The notes under the pieces are model-generated. The model was not told where the DNA came from and made no database searches. It saw only the letters and a list, made by a program, of their open reading frames with translations. The position numbers and the translations under genes are program-made. This document shows, in pieces, positions 53,701-61,523 of a stretch of DNA of 64,000 bases (its first letter is position 1; each line of letters opens with the position of its first letter). The stretch is from Amycolatopsis oliviviridis (lineage in GTDB: Bacteria > Actinomycetota > Actinomycetes > Mycobacteriales > Pseudonocardiaceae), in the NCBI RefSeq assembly GCF_014654365.1, contig NZ_BNAY01000002.1:1179728-1243727 (forward strand). Direction: 5' to 3'.

Positions 53701-55683
53701 ACCGAGCTGACCCTGCGCGAGGATTCGGCCGGGCGCACGGTCGCCCTCTCCGCGGGGGCGAACCCGTTGCTGCGGCAGGAATTCGATGCGGCGGGCAGGC
53801 TCGTCGCGCAGCACACCCCGGCCGGCACCAAGCGCTACCACCGGCGGCCGGACGGCAGTATCGCCACACGGGAGGATCCGGCGGGCGGGGTGCGGTACGA
53901 GTTCGACAACGCCGGCCGGGTCACCACGGCGTTCCACCACGGCGTGACCGAGCACTACTCCTACGACGTGCTCGGCAATCTCCTGTCCTCCTCGCCGGGG
54001 CCGGGACCCGAGACGGGACCGCGCCAGTACACCGACGGTGGCGTGCTCGCCGCCGCGGGCGCGGCGCGCTACGTCCACGACGCGCAGGGCAGACTGGTCC
54101 AGCGGACGCTGCCCGCGCCGGACGGGACCGAGCTGACCTGGACGTTCGGCTGGGACGCGCACGATCATCTGGTCACCGTGCACACGCCGGACGGCTCCCG
54201 GTGGCGGTACCGGTACGACGCGCTGGACCGGCGCGTGGCCAAGGAACGGCTGGAGCCCACGGGCGCGATCGCCGAACGGGTCGATTTCACCTGGGACGGC
54301 AACGATCTCGTCGAAGCCCGGCACACCTTCGGCGGTGTCCCGGTGGAGACCCTGACCTGGATCCACCACCCGTACGGGAACCGGGTGGTGGCGCAGGCGC
54401 GCACCTCGCCCGACGGGCGGACCGAGGTCACCGCGGTGATCACCGACGAGATCGGCACCCCGACGGAACTGGTCGGCCTGGACAACGGCCGGGTCAGCCC
54501 GGTCCGGACGAGCGTCTGGGGTCTCGTCGCGGCCGGTGCCCGCCCGGAAACGCCGCTGCGGTTCCCCGGGCAGTTCCACGACGCGGAGACCGGCCTGTAC
54601 TTCAACGTCTTCCGCTACTACGACCCGGCCAACGCCCGCTACATCTCCCCGGACCCGCTCGGCCTGACCCCGGCGCCGAATCCGGAGACCTACGTCGACG
54701 ACCCGTTCCTCGAAGCCGACCCGCTCGGCCTGACCAGGAACTCGGGCAAACAGCCCAACTACTCCGACGACCAATACGCCTACCTCGACGACGACGCCAC
54801 CTTCAACGCCCCGGCCAAGTGCCCGAAGGGCAAGAGGAAAGCAGGGAATCAGAACCCGGGGCAGGGCAACGGGGGCCAGGGCGCGGGTTCGGCCAAGAAG
54901 AGCAACACGAACAAGTGGGAACCCCCGCTCACCGGCAAGGACAACGAGTCGCACGGCGACTCCGGCCGGACGGTCATGGAGGGCGGCGGCAAGGAGGGCA
55001 AGGGAACGCTCGACGGATCCGGAAGGGGCGAGTACCCCGGCGGTACCGAACCGGCGGGCAACCACCTCACCGACTCCGACGGGCTGAACGGCAAGGGCCA
55101 CGCGAACTACGATCCGCGCCTGCGGGCCGAGCTCGACAAGCTGCGTTCGTCCGATCCCAACGACAAGGTCGGCTACAAGCCCGACCACCCCAGCGGCTAC
55201 TTCATCAAGGGTCACCTGAAGAACCAGGTGCTCGGCGGCTCCGGCACCGCGGACAACATGACCATCCTGTCCCGGAAGGCCAACGCGCAGATGTCGGGCA
55301 ACTTCGAGCAGAAGCTCAAGACCGCCGACACTCAGATCGCCCAGGTGAAGGACTCCGTCAACAAGATGAGTGACACGGAGCTGTCGCGCAAGCTGAACGA
55401 CCTGGGCATCAACAAGACCCCGGCCCAATTCCGCCAGGAGGCCAATGGCCTGAAGGCGGACTATTCGGTCACCGCCAGCGACAAGGTCAAATGGAAGGAC
55501 GCGATCAACCCGGAAGAGCGCGGCATCCGCGACCACGTCGTGCTCAACGCCGAGTACAAGGGACTGACACCCGACGTGCAGAGTTTCATCGACTTCCGGA
55601 TGAAGCCGGGCTTCCTGACGCAGTTCCCGCCGGTGGGCACGAAGATGGACACGATCAGCGGCAAGTTCGACCCGGCGTTCTGA
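50755..55683 (+). CDS. RHS-repeat polymorphic toxin with WXG-like head and nuclease-like tail
   Basis: 1,642 residues from GTG 50755. Residues 1-150 form a WXG100-like helical region with SWKGEAADAYRKQA, a mark of type VII secretion cargo. Hydrophobic helices follow (about 165-225), then a Lys/Pro/Asp-rich linker to ~345 and a DUF6531 part (GDPIDVQSGDVLVTESDLVV). About 20 YD/RHS repeats lead to the core motif FHDAETGLYFNVFRYYDPAN (about 1275-1295), where the shell is normally cut. The tail (about 1300-1642) contains GYFIKGHLKNQVLGGSGTAD and NMTILSRKANAQM, a His-Asn pattern of DNA/RNA non-specific endonucleases. It is probably delivered to rival cells. No adjacent gene is a clear immunity protein. 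Confidence 0.88.
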   Translation: MSNPLVAPTEDSTKWFTGVSLLETADGLKTAIESGDWAGVAMGAVGTALDALSMALDPFGAILAAGVSWLMEHVGPLKDALNALTGNADEIQAQSQTWANVAKELGEVSQELTDLVKKDLESWKGEAADAYRKQATDTATLIQSAQKGSEGASSGVKTAGEVVAAVRTLVRDIIAELIGHLISWALQVVFTLGIGLTWVVPQVVAAVAKTASKITNLTTKLVKALKALAPLLKKAGTLFDDAAKALKNIKGGKVKPSGKPKDLDTKPKGPPKDKDKSGDESTSPSGDHSPPKDPPKNDPPPPKNDPPKNDPPPDTSRGLDKPPDGGSTKPSGAKDGNGKRNPSESKEQGCKDGSGDPIDVQSGDVLVTESDLVVPGPLGQLVVRNHVSSYRGGRWFGTSWASLVDERLVVANGTVTYYSADAMILRFPAPAPGTTAVAVHGPLRRLRGEGADYYLTDPGRGTERRFVPAGGDPSLFLLAEIHSEDGAYVELEHDDDGAPSTLRHSGGAWIAFDVADGRIRAIRALAEATEVPVARYEYDTHGHLSVRANSSPRPAHYSHDADGRITGWTDHVGAWYRYVYDQHGRCVRGVGDRGYLDTTLTFGERTTTVTDSFGLRTVYRFDEDGNTTGLIDRLGGVIRSEYGPHDVLLNRTDQLGRRTEFEHDAEGRLRSVVRADGSRVVITTWTHTELEIEVADGDQVFRRRYTAPNVPDPYTEPLGVTEDQHLEDTYVDEPGPSAVIPRLEADLFGRPRAIVNSDGRTVYSWTVEGSLREVVAPNGARRQWTFDGESEETSRTDELGRVTRTENGPMGTITATIDADGARTAWRYDTELRLVAVTNPAGQTWHFGYDAEGRLLTQQDFAGRITRCDYDAAGQRMRRVGGTGETVEWRYDLLGNPVERISPSGTETYRYDPVGRLVRATGPDGDLELDHDDAGRVTRQATAAGAIAFGYSADAKTMRTPSGVDVHWGQTGDGAELLRIAGTELTLREDSAGRTVALSAGANPLLRQEFDAAGRLVAQHTPAGTKRYHRRPDGSIATREDPAGGVRYEFDNAGRVTTAFHHGVTEHYSYDVLGNLLSSSPGPGPETGPRQYTDGGVLAAAGAARYVHDAQGRLVQRTLPAPDGTELTWTFGWDAHDHLVTVHTPDGSRWRYRYDALDRRVAKERLEPTGAIAERVDFTWDGNDLVEARHTFGGVPVETLTWIHHPYGNRVVAQARTSPDGRTEVTAVITDEIGTPTELVGLDNGRVSPVRTSVWGLVAAGARPETPLRFPGQFHDAETGLYFNVFRYYDPANARYISPDPLGLTPAPNPETYVDDPFLEADPLGLTRNSGKQPNYSDDQYAYLDDDATFNAPAKCPKGKRKAGNQNPGQGNGGQGAGSAKKSNTNKWEPPLTGKDNESHGDSGRTVMEGGGKEGKGTLDGSGRGEYPGGTEPAGNHLTDSDGLNGKGHANYDPRLRAELDKLRSSDPNDKVGYKPDHPSGYFIKGHLKNQVLGGSGTADNMTILSRKANAQMSGNFEQKLKTADTQIAQVKDSVNKMSDTELSRKLNDLGINKTPAQFRQEANGLKADYSVTASDKVKWKDAINPEERGIRDHVVLNAEYKGLTPDVQSFIDFRMKPGFLTQFPPVGTKMDTISGKFDPAF

Positions 55684-55746
55684 CCTTCGACGACCGTTCA
55701 CCGATGCGTGCCCACGGCCATCCACCTGACCTTTATGGACGGCTCT

Positions 55747-55801
55747 GCATCCCCGCTGAACTGCGGGGATGCGGAAACCCGGTGTCCAATCGGGACACCG
55801 G
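55747..55801 (+). terminator. Tandem terminator hairpins after the RHS gene
   Basis: GCATCCCCGC/GCGGGGATGC (55747-55756 with 55763-55772) and CCGGTGTCC/GGACACCGG (55779-55787 with 55793-55801) are both perfect. Confidence 0.75.
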
Positions 55802-55883
55802 ACGCATGATCCCGCAGGTCAGGCCACCCGCAGGCCTGTCCACGAAGTTCCCTTGGGCACCGGCGGTCCGTTCCGAGAAAAGC

Positions 55884-56435
55884 TCACCGATGGTCGCGGG
55901 GTTGCCACGCTGTTCTGGACGGTCGCGTGGCCAACGCGGGATCGATCAGGCCGAGCCAGGCGTCCTGGTCGTCAGCCAGCGGATGCCGCAAGGGAAGCGG
56001 GTGGAAGTAGCAGGCGAACGTCACGCCGGTGTCGCTGCCGTTTCCCTCGACACGATGTATCCAGTCATCGGCCGTGTCAGTGGTTGCCGACAAGTGGAAG
56101 TAGGTGGTGCGGCGTGGTTGTCCGGTCTCGGGGTGAGGTTTGTCTTCGGTAGTCAACGCCCGGACGATCACGATGTCGGCCAACCCCGTTTCCTCTGCGA
56201 CTTCTCGCAGCACTGCCTCGGAAGGACCTTCGTCGGCATCGACTCCTCCGGCTGGGACTTGTCGTCCGGCTTCGGGGACGTCGACGTGCTCGAAGATGAG
56301 GAGTTCAGGCCGCGCTCTCTGGCGGATCACATAGGCGGCGACGCGGATTCTCGGCGGGGAGAAGCTCACCCAGGGGCTCCTGTCGTCCGCGCCGGGCTCC
56401 ACGACCTGATGGAACCGATCCGGCTTATGTGACAT
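55884..56435 (-). CDS. NUDIX hydrolase
   Basis: 183 residues from ATG 56435. The Nudix box is complete, G-x5-E-x7-REVxEExGL, in GGVDADEGPSEAVL followed by REVAEETGLADI. Before it stands VAAYVIRQRARPELLIFEHVD, a typical first strand. It cleaves nucleoside diphosphate-linked compounds; the substrate is unknown. It sits on the opposite strand between the RHS toxin gene and the secretion-linked operon, with no obvious link to either. Confidence 0.92.
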   Translation of the reverse strand: MSHKPDRFHQVVEPGADDRSPWVSFSPPRIRVAAYVIRQRARPELLIFEHVDVPEAGRQVPAGGVDADEGPSEAVLREVAEETGLADIVIVRALTTEDKPHPETGQPRRTTYFHLSATTDTADDWIHRVEGNGSDTGVTFACYFHPLPLRHPLADDQDAWLGLIDPALATRPSRTAWQPRDHR

Positions 56436-56492
56436 CCTACCCCCAAGTGCCACATTGACCGGTGGGCGTCCGGGGAGCAAGGGGGCGGATCG

Positions 56493-57704
56493 ATGAGTCC
56501 AGTCGGAGCGGGGTTCTTCGTGCGGCCGGATGCGGTGGACGGGCTCGCCGGCCTCGTGCGTAGACAGGGAGACGGGGCCGGCGACTTCAAACAGGCGTTC
56601 CGCAACACCATCGTGGAAGGCGGCCGCACCAACGACGACGGCGAGGGGCTGCTCGCGCGAATCTGGCCGAAGCTGGACGGCTGGCAGCACGACACGAGAA
56701 ACCACCTCGGTATCGCGTTCGGCACGGGCGTCTCCGCCGGGGACGCACTCCACTGCGCGTCCGTCTGGTACCGCAACACCACCCGCGCCAAGGTGGAAGA
56801 AATGGACGGGATGCTCCCGGAGGTGAAGACCGAACGCGTCGGCCGGGACGAGGTCCGCGATCCCGCCTCCGCGGGAACGTTCCGGGAAGTGGCGCCCGTG
56901 GACTATCCGGGCCCGAGCAAGGAGAAGATCGACAGTCCGGACTGGTGGCCGGTCAAGGCCGGGGCAATGGTGGAGGAGATCCTCGATCTCGGCGGCGCGC
57001 TGGGCGACGTGGCCGGGTTCGTCGAAGGCCTCACCGGCGTCGACATCTTCCAGGTGGCCGCCGGCGCCGTGATCGGCGACTGGAAAGCGTTGCAGGAACA
57101 GGCGGTCCTCTTCCGTGACACCGAATCCGGGTTCGCCGGCATCGCCGCCAACATCAACCAGGGCCGGTACGGCATCCAGGACCAATGGATCGGCCGAGCG
57201 GCCGACGCCGCCAAAGATTGGCTCGACAAGTACCACCAGGCTTGCCTGGACCTGTCCGGATACTGCGGTGCGGCGGGCGACGCCATCGAAGGCCTGGCCA
57301 GGGCGGCGTACCACCTGATGCAGGAGCTCAAGCACGGTCTGGGCGCCCTGATCGACATCCTGCTGCTGATCTACGCGAAAGGGGCGACGGCGGCCGCGAA
57401 GTCCGGCAAGAACGTCGTCGGGTTCATCGTCGACGTCATCGATGCCCTCGCCACGGGCAAGAAGCTGATCGGGCTCATCAACGGCGACGTCAAACAGCTT
57501 GCCGCGCTCGTCATGGCCGCCATCGACCAAACCGGCGTCATCCGCATCACCGTCAGCGCTATCCTGGCCCTGTCGCACGAGTTCGAACTCGGCTGGGGCA
57601 TCGTCGACGCGACCCGCGCCACCGCCCGCAACACCGAACTCCCCAGCTGGCCCTTCAGCTACGGTCACCCACACGCGGACTGCGGACAGGGAGCCCGGGT
57701 ATGA
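56493..57704 (+). CDS. Large WXG-like, probable type VII secretion-linked protein
   Basis: 403 residues from ATG 56493 behind AAGGGGG. The head (FFVRPDAVDGLAGLVRRQGD) and the central helical part (IQDQWIGRAADAAKDWLDKYHQACLDL) resemble the long helical hairpins of ESX/WXG cargo. A hydrophobic stretch follows (about 285-320, ALIDILLLIYAKGATAAAKS; IVDVIDALATGKKLIGLI). No toxin motif is visible at the C-terminus. It is the first of three genes joined by ATGA and TTGA overlaps. A role as structural partner or cargo of the secretion system is inference. Confidence 0.65.
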   Translation: MSPVGAGFFVRPDAVDGLAGLVRRQGDGAGDFKQAFRNTIVEGGRTNDDGEGLLARIWPKLDGWQHDTRNHLGIAFGTGVSAGDALHCASVWYRNTTRAKVEEMDGMLPEVKTERVGRDEVRDPASAGTFREVAPVDYPGPSKEKIDSPDWWPVKAGAMVEEILDLGGALGDVAGFVEGLTGVDIFQVAAGAVIGDWKALQEQAVLFRDTESGFAGIAANINQGRYGIQDQWIGRAADAAKDWLDKYHQACLDLSGYCGAAGDAIEGLARAAYHLMQELKHGLGALIDILLLIYAKGATAAAKSGKNVVGFIVDVIDALATGKKLIGLINGDVKQLAALVMAAIDQTGVIRITVSAILALSHEFELGWGIVDATRATARNTELPSWPFSYGHPHADCGQGARV

Positions 57705-58117
57705 CCCACATCGATCCCGCGGACAATCCCCACTGGCCTGCCGCCCGGCACAACATGCTGCGGCTGCTGGCCGCGTCCGGAACGGGGGCCGGGGCCGATT
57801 TCGCCAAAGACGTCCTGGCAGGCATCCGGCAACCGCATCACCTGCTGTCGCACCGGCCCGTCGCCGACGAACTCGCCGAACAGGGTGCGGCCTTCCGGCG
57901 GCTCCTCGACAAAATCCCTCCGGCCGAGCTCCGGGAATTGCGCGCGCAGGCCCAGGAGGCGGTGCGTCGCGAGGTCGACGAGCTCGCGAGTCTGGACATC
58001 GAAGCCGCCGAGGCGGAACTGCGTGCCGCGGCCGAGCCGCCGCGGGAATCGCGGCCGGACCGTCGGCGCGACGAGGACGACGACTGGTTCGACCGGCCGG
58101 TCATGGAGGACCTTTGA
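57701..58117 (+). CDS. Small acidic helical protein of the same operon
   Basis: 138 residues; ATG 57701 overlaps the previous stop as ATGA. Mostly helical, with a strongly charged second half (RAQAQEAVRREVDELASLDI and RPDRRRDEDDDWFDRPVMED). No known motif. The coupled position suggests a chaperone or adaptor for the upstream WXG-like protein, as EspG-type or small charged partners do in ESX systems. This is inference. Confidence 0.6.
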   Translation: MTHIDPADNPHWPAARHNMLRLLAASGTGAGADFAKDVLAGIRQPHHLLSHRPVADELAEQGAAFRRLLDKIPPAELRELRAQAQEAVRREVDELASLDIEAAEAELRAAAEPPRESRPDRRRDEDDDWFDRPVMEDL

Positions 58118-58569
58118 CCCGGGCGGCCATCGCCACGCGCCGACGGCGTGTGGCGATCGTGTCGATCACCGTGCTGGCCGGTCTCGGCGCGCTGTGCGGA
58201 GCCGCGTTCATCCCGAAAGTGGCGAACCACTTCGGCTACGCCCTTCCGGGAGAGAAGGGCCTTCCCTACCAGATCCAGTACAACGGCAGGGACTACCGCA
58301 ACACCCTGACGTGCGCCGGCGCGCGATGGTGCGAAGACGAGAAAACCCCGGAACAGCGGACAAAGCCGTACTGCACGCCTCGTGCCGGACTGGGTCTGGG
58401 AGACGGCGGCACAGGGCTGGTGAAGGTCGATGACGTCTTCACCTTGTTCGGGCCTTCGCGCCCCGTTTTCACAGCCGGCGTCGTCGCGCAGGGAAAGATG
58501 ACGGCCGGCGTCGTCGTCGAGGTGTCCGATGACTGCTACCTGGAATACACACTGGTGGGCGGCCCTTAG
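58114..58569 (+). CDS. Small membrane-anchored protein with outer domain
   Basis: 151 residues from TTG 58114, overlapping the previous stop as TTGA; GTG 58150 is an alternative. One membrane helix (about residues 13-33, VAIVSITVLAGLGALCGAAF), then a ~110-residue outer part with four Cys (LTCAGARWCEDE, PYCTP, DDCYLEY) and beta strands. It could be the membrane component of the three-gene unit. No family recognised. Confidence 0.6.
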   Translation: MTRAAIATRRRRVAIVSITVLAGLGALCGAAFIPKVANHFGYALPGEKGLPYQIQYNGRDYRNTLTCAGARWCEDEKTPEQRTKPYCTPRAGLGLGDGGTGLVKVDDVFTLFGPSRPVFTAGVVAQGKMTAGVVVEVSDDCYLEYTLVGGP

Positions 58570-58595
58570 CTCCCCTGGTGCGCTAGGTTCGGCCG

Positions 58596-58831
58596 GTGAA
58601 CCCGGCGGAACTGGTGGGACTCTGGTCGAGTAAGCCGTACGAATACGGCTCGATTGAGATGACCGAACTGGCCTTGCTGCCCTGACCGACGACACCACCG
58701 TCCTGGAACCTGACGGCTTCGTCGCACTTCACCTGAGCGAGCGCGTGGTGGTCCGGTCCCGCTTCGGTCTGCGACAGCGTGAAGTGACGGTCGAGGACGA
58801 CCGGACCCACGCGGTCATTCCGTACAACTGA
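58596..58831 (+). pseudogene. Broken small gene (immunity-like remnant)
   Basis: A GTG start at 58596 opens VNPAELVGLWSSKPYEYGSI, which stops after 29 codons. The next frame continues without a start as VLEPDGFVALHLSERVVVRS and ends in VTVEDDRTHAVIPYN at 58831. The first part resembles the N-terminus of small proteins beginning with a GLW-S-PYEYGSIELTELAL pattern; the second looks like the C-terminus of another or the same gene. A deletion with frame loss explains it. Given the toxin gene nearby it may be a decayed immunity gene, but this is a guess. Confidence 0.5.
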
Positions 58832-58896
58832 CCGTTGAACGAGTGCCCGCTTGAAAAGTCGAGTGCGTGCTGGTGTCGGTGCGCGATACTTCATCC

Positions 58897-59262
58897 ATGG
58901 GCGGGCACCGTCATGCGGATCTGGTCGTCGTTCCAGACGTCGTGGGAATGACGGTCAGTGACGCTCGCCAAGTCGCGACCGAGGCGGGAGTGGCGCTGGC
59001 ACAGCCGGATCCGGACGGCCCTCCGCTGGGCGCCCTGACCTGGCCTGGGGTGTGGTTGATCACCGAGCAGGATCCGCCGCCAGGTAGCCGCGTATATCGC
59101 TGGGACAGCGTCAGGGTGCGTTTCCGCAGCGCCGGCCCTGGCGGATCGGCCGGTGTGCGAGAACCTCGGCGGCCTCTCCCGGACCCGGACGAGCTCTCTG
59201 CCGCGAAAGACCCGGAGGACACGACCGGCGACGTCAGTGAGGACAGAGCTCCAGAGCGATGA
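58897..59262 (+). CDS. Single PASTA-domain protein
   Basis: 121 residues from ATG 58897; GTG 58867 is an alternative. One PASTA unit: LVVVPDVVGMTVSDARQVAT, EAGVALAQPD, then VWLITEQDPPPGSRVYRWDS and VRVRF. A Pro/Asp-rich tail follows. There is no signal peptide or membrane helix, so it is not a penicillin-binding protein or Ser/Thr kinase as usual for PASTA; small cytoplasmic PASTA proteins of unknown role occur in actinomycetes. Confidence 0.75.
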   Translation: MGGHRHADLVVVPDVVGMTVSDARQVATEAGVALAQPDPDGPPLGALTWPGVWLITEQDPPPGSRVYRWDSVRVRFRSAGPGGSAGVREPRRPLPDPDELSAAKDPEDTTGDVSEDRAPER

Positions 59263-59274
59263 GCAAGAAACTGC

Positions 59275-59391
59275 CTATTGTCCTCGCAGCGCGGCCGTGA
59301 GGTGCTCGTAGGTGTCTTGGTCGAACGCGACCTGAATTCGTTGCTGTGCAGACAATGCAATGAGACGTGGCTCCGGATGGTCAGGCTCTAG
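59275..59391 (-). pseudogene. Fragment with ribbon-helix-helix-like sequence
   Basis: The minus-strand frame that ends at 59275 reads SAQQRIQVAFDQDTYEHLTA followed by ALRGQ, similar to the strand-helix start of ribbon-helix-helix proteins, but it stops after about 26 residues from a possible TTG. It directly follows the stop of the next upstream gene. It is probably a remnant of a small antitoxin-like gene. Confidence 0.3.
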
Positions 59392-59747
59392 GCGTCCTGT
59401 TCGATGCGTTCGAAGATGCCGATGTCGGTGGCCTGCTGCCACTCGGGCAGGTCGGCCCAGTCCGCGACATAGGACGGCTTCGGGTCGGGGAAGTGTTTGA
59501 AGATCTGGCCGATCCAGCACAAGGCTACGAAGCGGCCCTTCTGGTCTGGGGTGAGTTTTGTCGTGGCGCCGTTCGTGGCCGTGATGAACGACAGCACTTG
59601 GTCGTAGACGGCTGTGGCGGCGTCGCGCTCCCAGTCCGGTGTCTCGTCCCAGGGCGTGATGTACCCAGGTTTCGGCTCACCGGGGTAGTGCTTGATCACT
59701 CCGGCGATCCAGGCTTCGCGGAACACGCGACCACGGTCGTTCGGCAT
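59388..59747 (-). CDS. Small protein made of two tandem repeats
   Basis: 119 residues from ATG 59747 with GGAGG seven bases upstream. Two copies of a ~45-residue unit are visible: REAWIAGVIKHYPGEPKPGY with ITPWDETPDWERDAATAVYD, and ALCWIGQIFKHFPDPKPSYV with ADWADLPEWQQATDIGIFER. The shared pattern is (W)I-x2-(I/V/F)KH(Y/F)P-x2-PKP-x-Y-x3-W-x2-(T/L)P-(D/E)W. I recognise no characterised family. It lies downstream of the XRE-TPR gene on the same strand (13 bases), so the two are probably co-expressed. Confidence 0.75.
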   Translation of the reverse strand: MPNDRGRVFREAWIAGVIKHYPGEPKPGYITPWDETPDWERDAATAVYDQVLSFITATNGATTKLTPDQKGRFVALCWIGQIFKHFPDPKPSYVADWADLPEWQQATDIGIFERIEQDA

Positions 59748-59760
59748 GTTTCTTCCTCCA

Positions 59761-61045
59761 CTATGCGACGTGGCCACTGACGAGCTCCGCGATCTCGGCA
59801 TCGAGTCGCTGAATGTTCTGATCCGCGAGCAACGGGACCAGGTGCGGCTGGAGGCCACGTAACTTGCGCGCGACCACCCCTGACCCGGTCTGGCGTGCGG
59901 TGGCCACGACGGCCTCGGCGTGGGTGATGACCTGGTCGGGATCTGCCCGGTGGACACCGATCATGGCCAGGTCGGTCAGGACTCCGGCCTTCCGACGAGT
60001 GGTGAGCGCGCCGTTGAGTGCGTCATCCAGTGCTGCTTCGGCCAGATCGAGGCGGCCGAGAGTGACGTAGCAGGTACCACGTTCCTCGGCCAGACGAGAG
60101 CCGTCGAAGCGAAGCCAGCCACCGTTGTGCACTTGCCCTGTCAGATCCTGGACTTCCGCCGCGGTGTCGAGTGCGCGCTGACAGGCGGCGAGGTCACCGA
60201 GGCCTGCGAAGGCTTCCGCTTGGACGGCGGCTACCCAGTGCCGGGTCGACAAGTCGGTGTCACCCCGAGACGCCAGCGTGGCGGCCAGATCGAGCAACGG
60301 GGCGGCGTCGGCGAACTCGCGTTCGTAGACGGCGATGAACGCGTGCCTGGTGAGAGCACAGGCCCACAGGTCCGGCGCTCCGGCTTCCTTGCTCGCGTCA
60401 GCGGCCAGGGTGTAGCAGTGAGCCGCGTCGGTGTAGCGGTCGCCGTCGAAGTAGATCTCGCCGGCCAGCTGGAACAGGTCAGCGGCCAGCTCGCAGAGCC
60501 GCTGGCGGATCGCGGGCGCCCGCGATTGGCACAGTGCGTCAGTGAGCACACCGAGCTGGGTCCGCACGAGCGGCAGCACCTGGCTCTTGTTCGACGCCAG
60601 CCCATACACCCGCCACAGATGGCTGGCGAAAACGGCGAATTCCTCCGCGCCCGCGGTGTCGACACTGCCGCTGGCCGCCGCGGCGGCGAGGTCGGCGTCG
60701 CCCACCGTCGGCGGCAACGCCAGCAATGCCCCTGTCGCGCTGAACAGGCGCAGCAGGTCAACGACGGTTCATGTCGTCGGCCTCCGCAAGGTCGGGTGGG
60801 ACTACGGCCACGGTCGCGGCGTACCGCGCCGGAGCCGGGGCCTGCCCTAGCAACGTACCCAGTTCATGCAGGGTGACGTCGAGTGCCTTCGCGATCCGCG
60901 GTCTGCGAAACGGCTGCGGAGCCCCTGCTCCCCGTTCCCACCGGCTGACGGTGCAGGTCTCCACACCCAACTCTGCCGCGAAGGTCTCCTGGGTGTAGCC
61001 CATCGCCTCCCGCCGTGCGGCGAAGGCGGTCCGCTGATCGCCCAT
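59761..61045 (-). pseudogene. XRE-TPR regulator interrupted by one extra base
   Basis: The first part (ATG 61045) encodes an XRE HTH (GYTQETFAAELGVETCTVSR) and a linker to DMNRR, where TGA (60760-60758) ends the frame. Skipping one base gives DLLRLFSATGALLALPP and then a full ~320-residue TPR-like helical domain to the stop at 59761. The hallmark MNRRDLLRLFSATG of this family spans the break, so an intact ancestor is certain. The break context is CGT TGA C, the same geometry as the +1 shift of the RF2 gene, but no Shine-Dalgarno-like stimulator stands next to it. Total about 427 residues. These regulators often control an adjacent small operon. Confidence 0.75.
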
Positions 61046-61158
61046 CGAACACCACCCTGCCCCGTTGTCACCGGTCACGATAGCCAGAAACCCGTCGGGC
61101 CTGATCGCCGCTCCACGAGCTGCACCCGATCGGACCACCATCACGAAAAGTGGAGTTC

Positions 61159-61200
61159 ATGCAGGTCAGAGACGTCAACGCCTACTTCATGCTCAGGTGA
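61159..61200 (+). CDS. Possible 13-residue mini-ORF
   Basis: ATG 61159 with GGAG close upstream opens MQVRDVNAYFMLR and stops. Almost every codon ends in G or C, as in real genes of this genome. It lies in the spacer between the divergent XRE-TPR and asparagine-synthetase-like units. It may be a leader peptide, a tiny product or the start of a truncated gene. Confidence 0.25.
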   Translation: MQVRDVNAYFMLR

Positions 61201-61331
61201 TGCGCAGTAGGTGCTCTGGTCGACAGCGGCCATCGGGACTTGTCTGAAACAGCAAAAGTCCGAGCGCTCGTCAGTCATGGAAAAGCCGCCGCGGGCGCTG
61301 AGTTCAAGCGAACTGACAAGGAGAAGTCGAG

Positions 61332-61458
61332 ATGGACCTTGAGGCGATGTTCACCAGGAAACCTGGTGCTCGGTGTGCCCTCGGTGGAGGGGCTCTACTC
61401 CCCGAAGATGCCCGGTGACGCCGACGGCAACAACAAGGGCGACCACTGCGCCAGCTGA
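61332..61458 (+). pseudogene. Precursor-like small gene with one extra base
   Basis: ATG 61332 stands eight bases after a perfect AAGGAG. The first nine codons (MDLEAMFTR) show coding bias. After about 61359 the bias moves to the +1 frame, which reads NLVLGVPSVEGLYSPKMPGD, then ADGNNKGDHCAS and TGA at 61458. Removing one A would give a 41-residue peptide with a single Cys near its end. As written, the ATG frame stops after 28 codons. The gene sits 65 bases before an asparagine-synthetase-like enzyme gene, the usual place of a peptide precursor. Precursor function is inference. Confidence 0.45.
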
Positions 61459-61523
61459 CCAGCGACCATCTCTACCGCGGCTCGGGCAGCCAGCGCTGCC
61501 CGAGCCGCATCGCGGGAAGAAGA

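Noticed and set aside
61240..61458. 72-codon frame from TTG 61240 as the precursor gene
   Set aside because: Its first 40 codons lack coding bias; only the last ~33 codons are coding-like and fit better as the continuation of the ATG 61332 gene.
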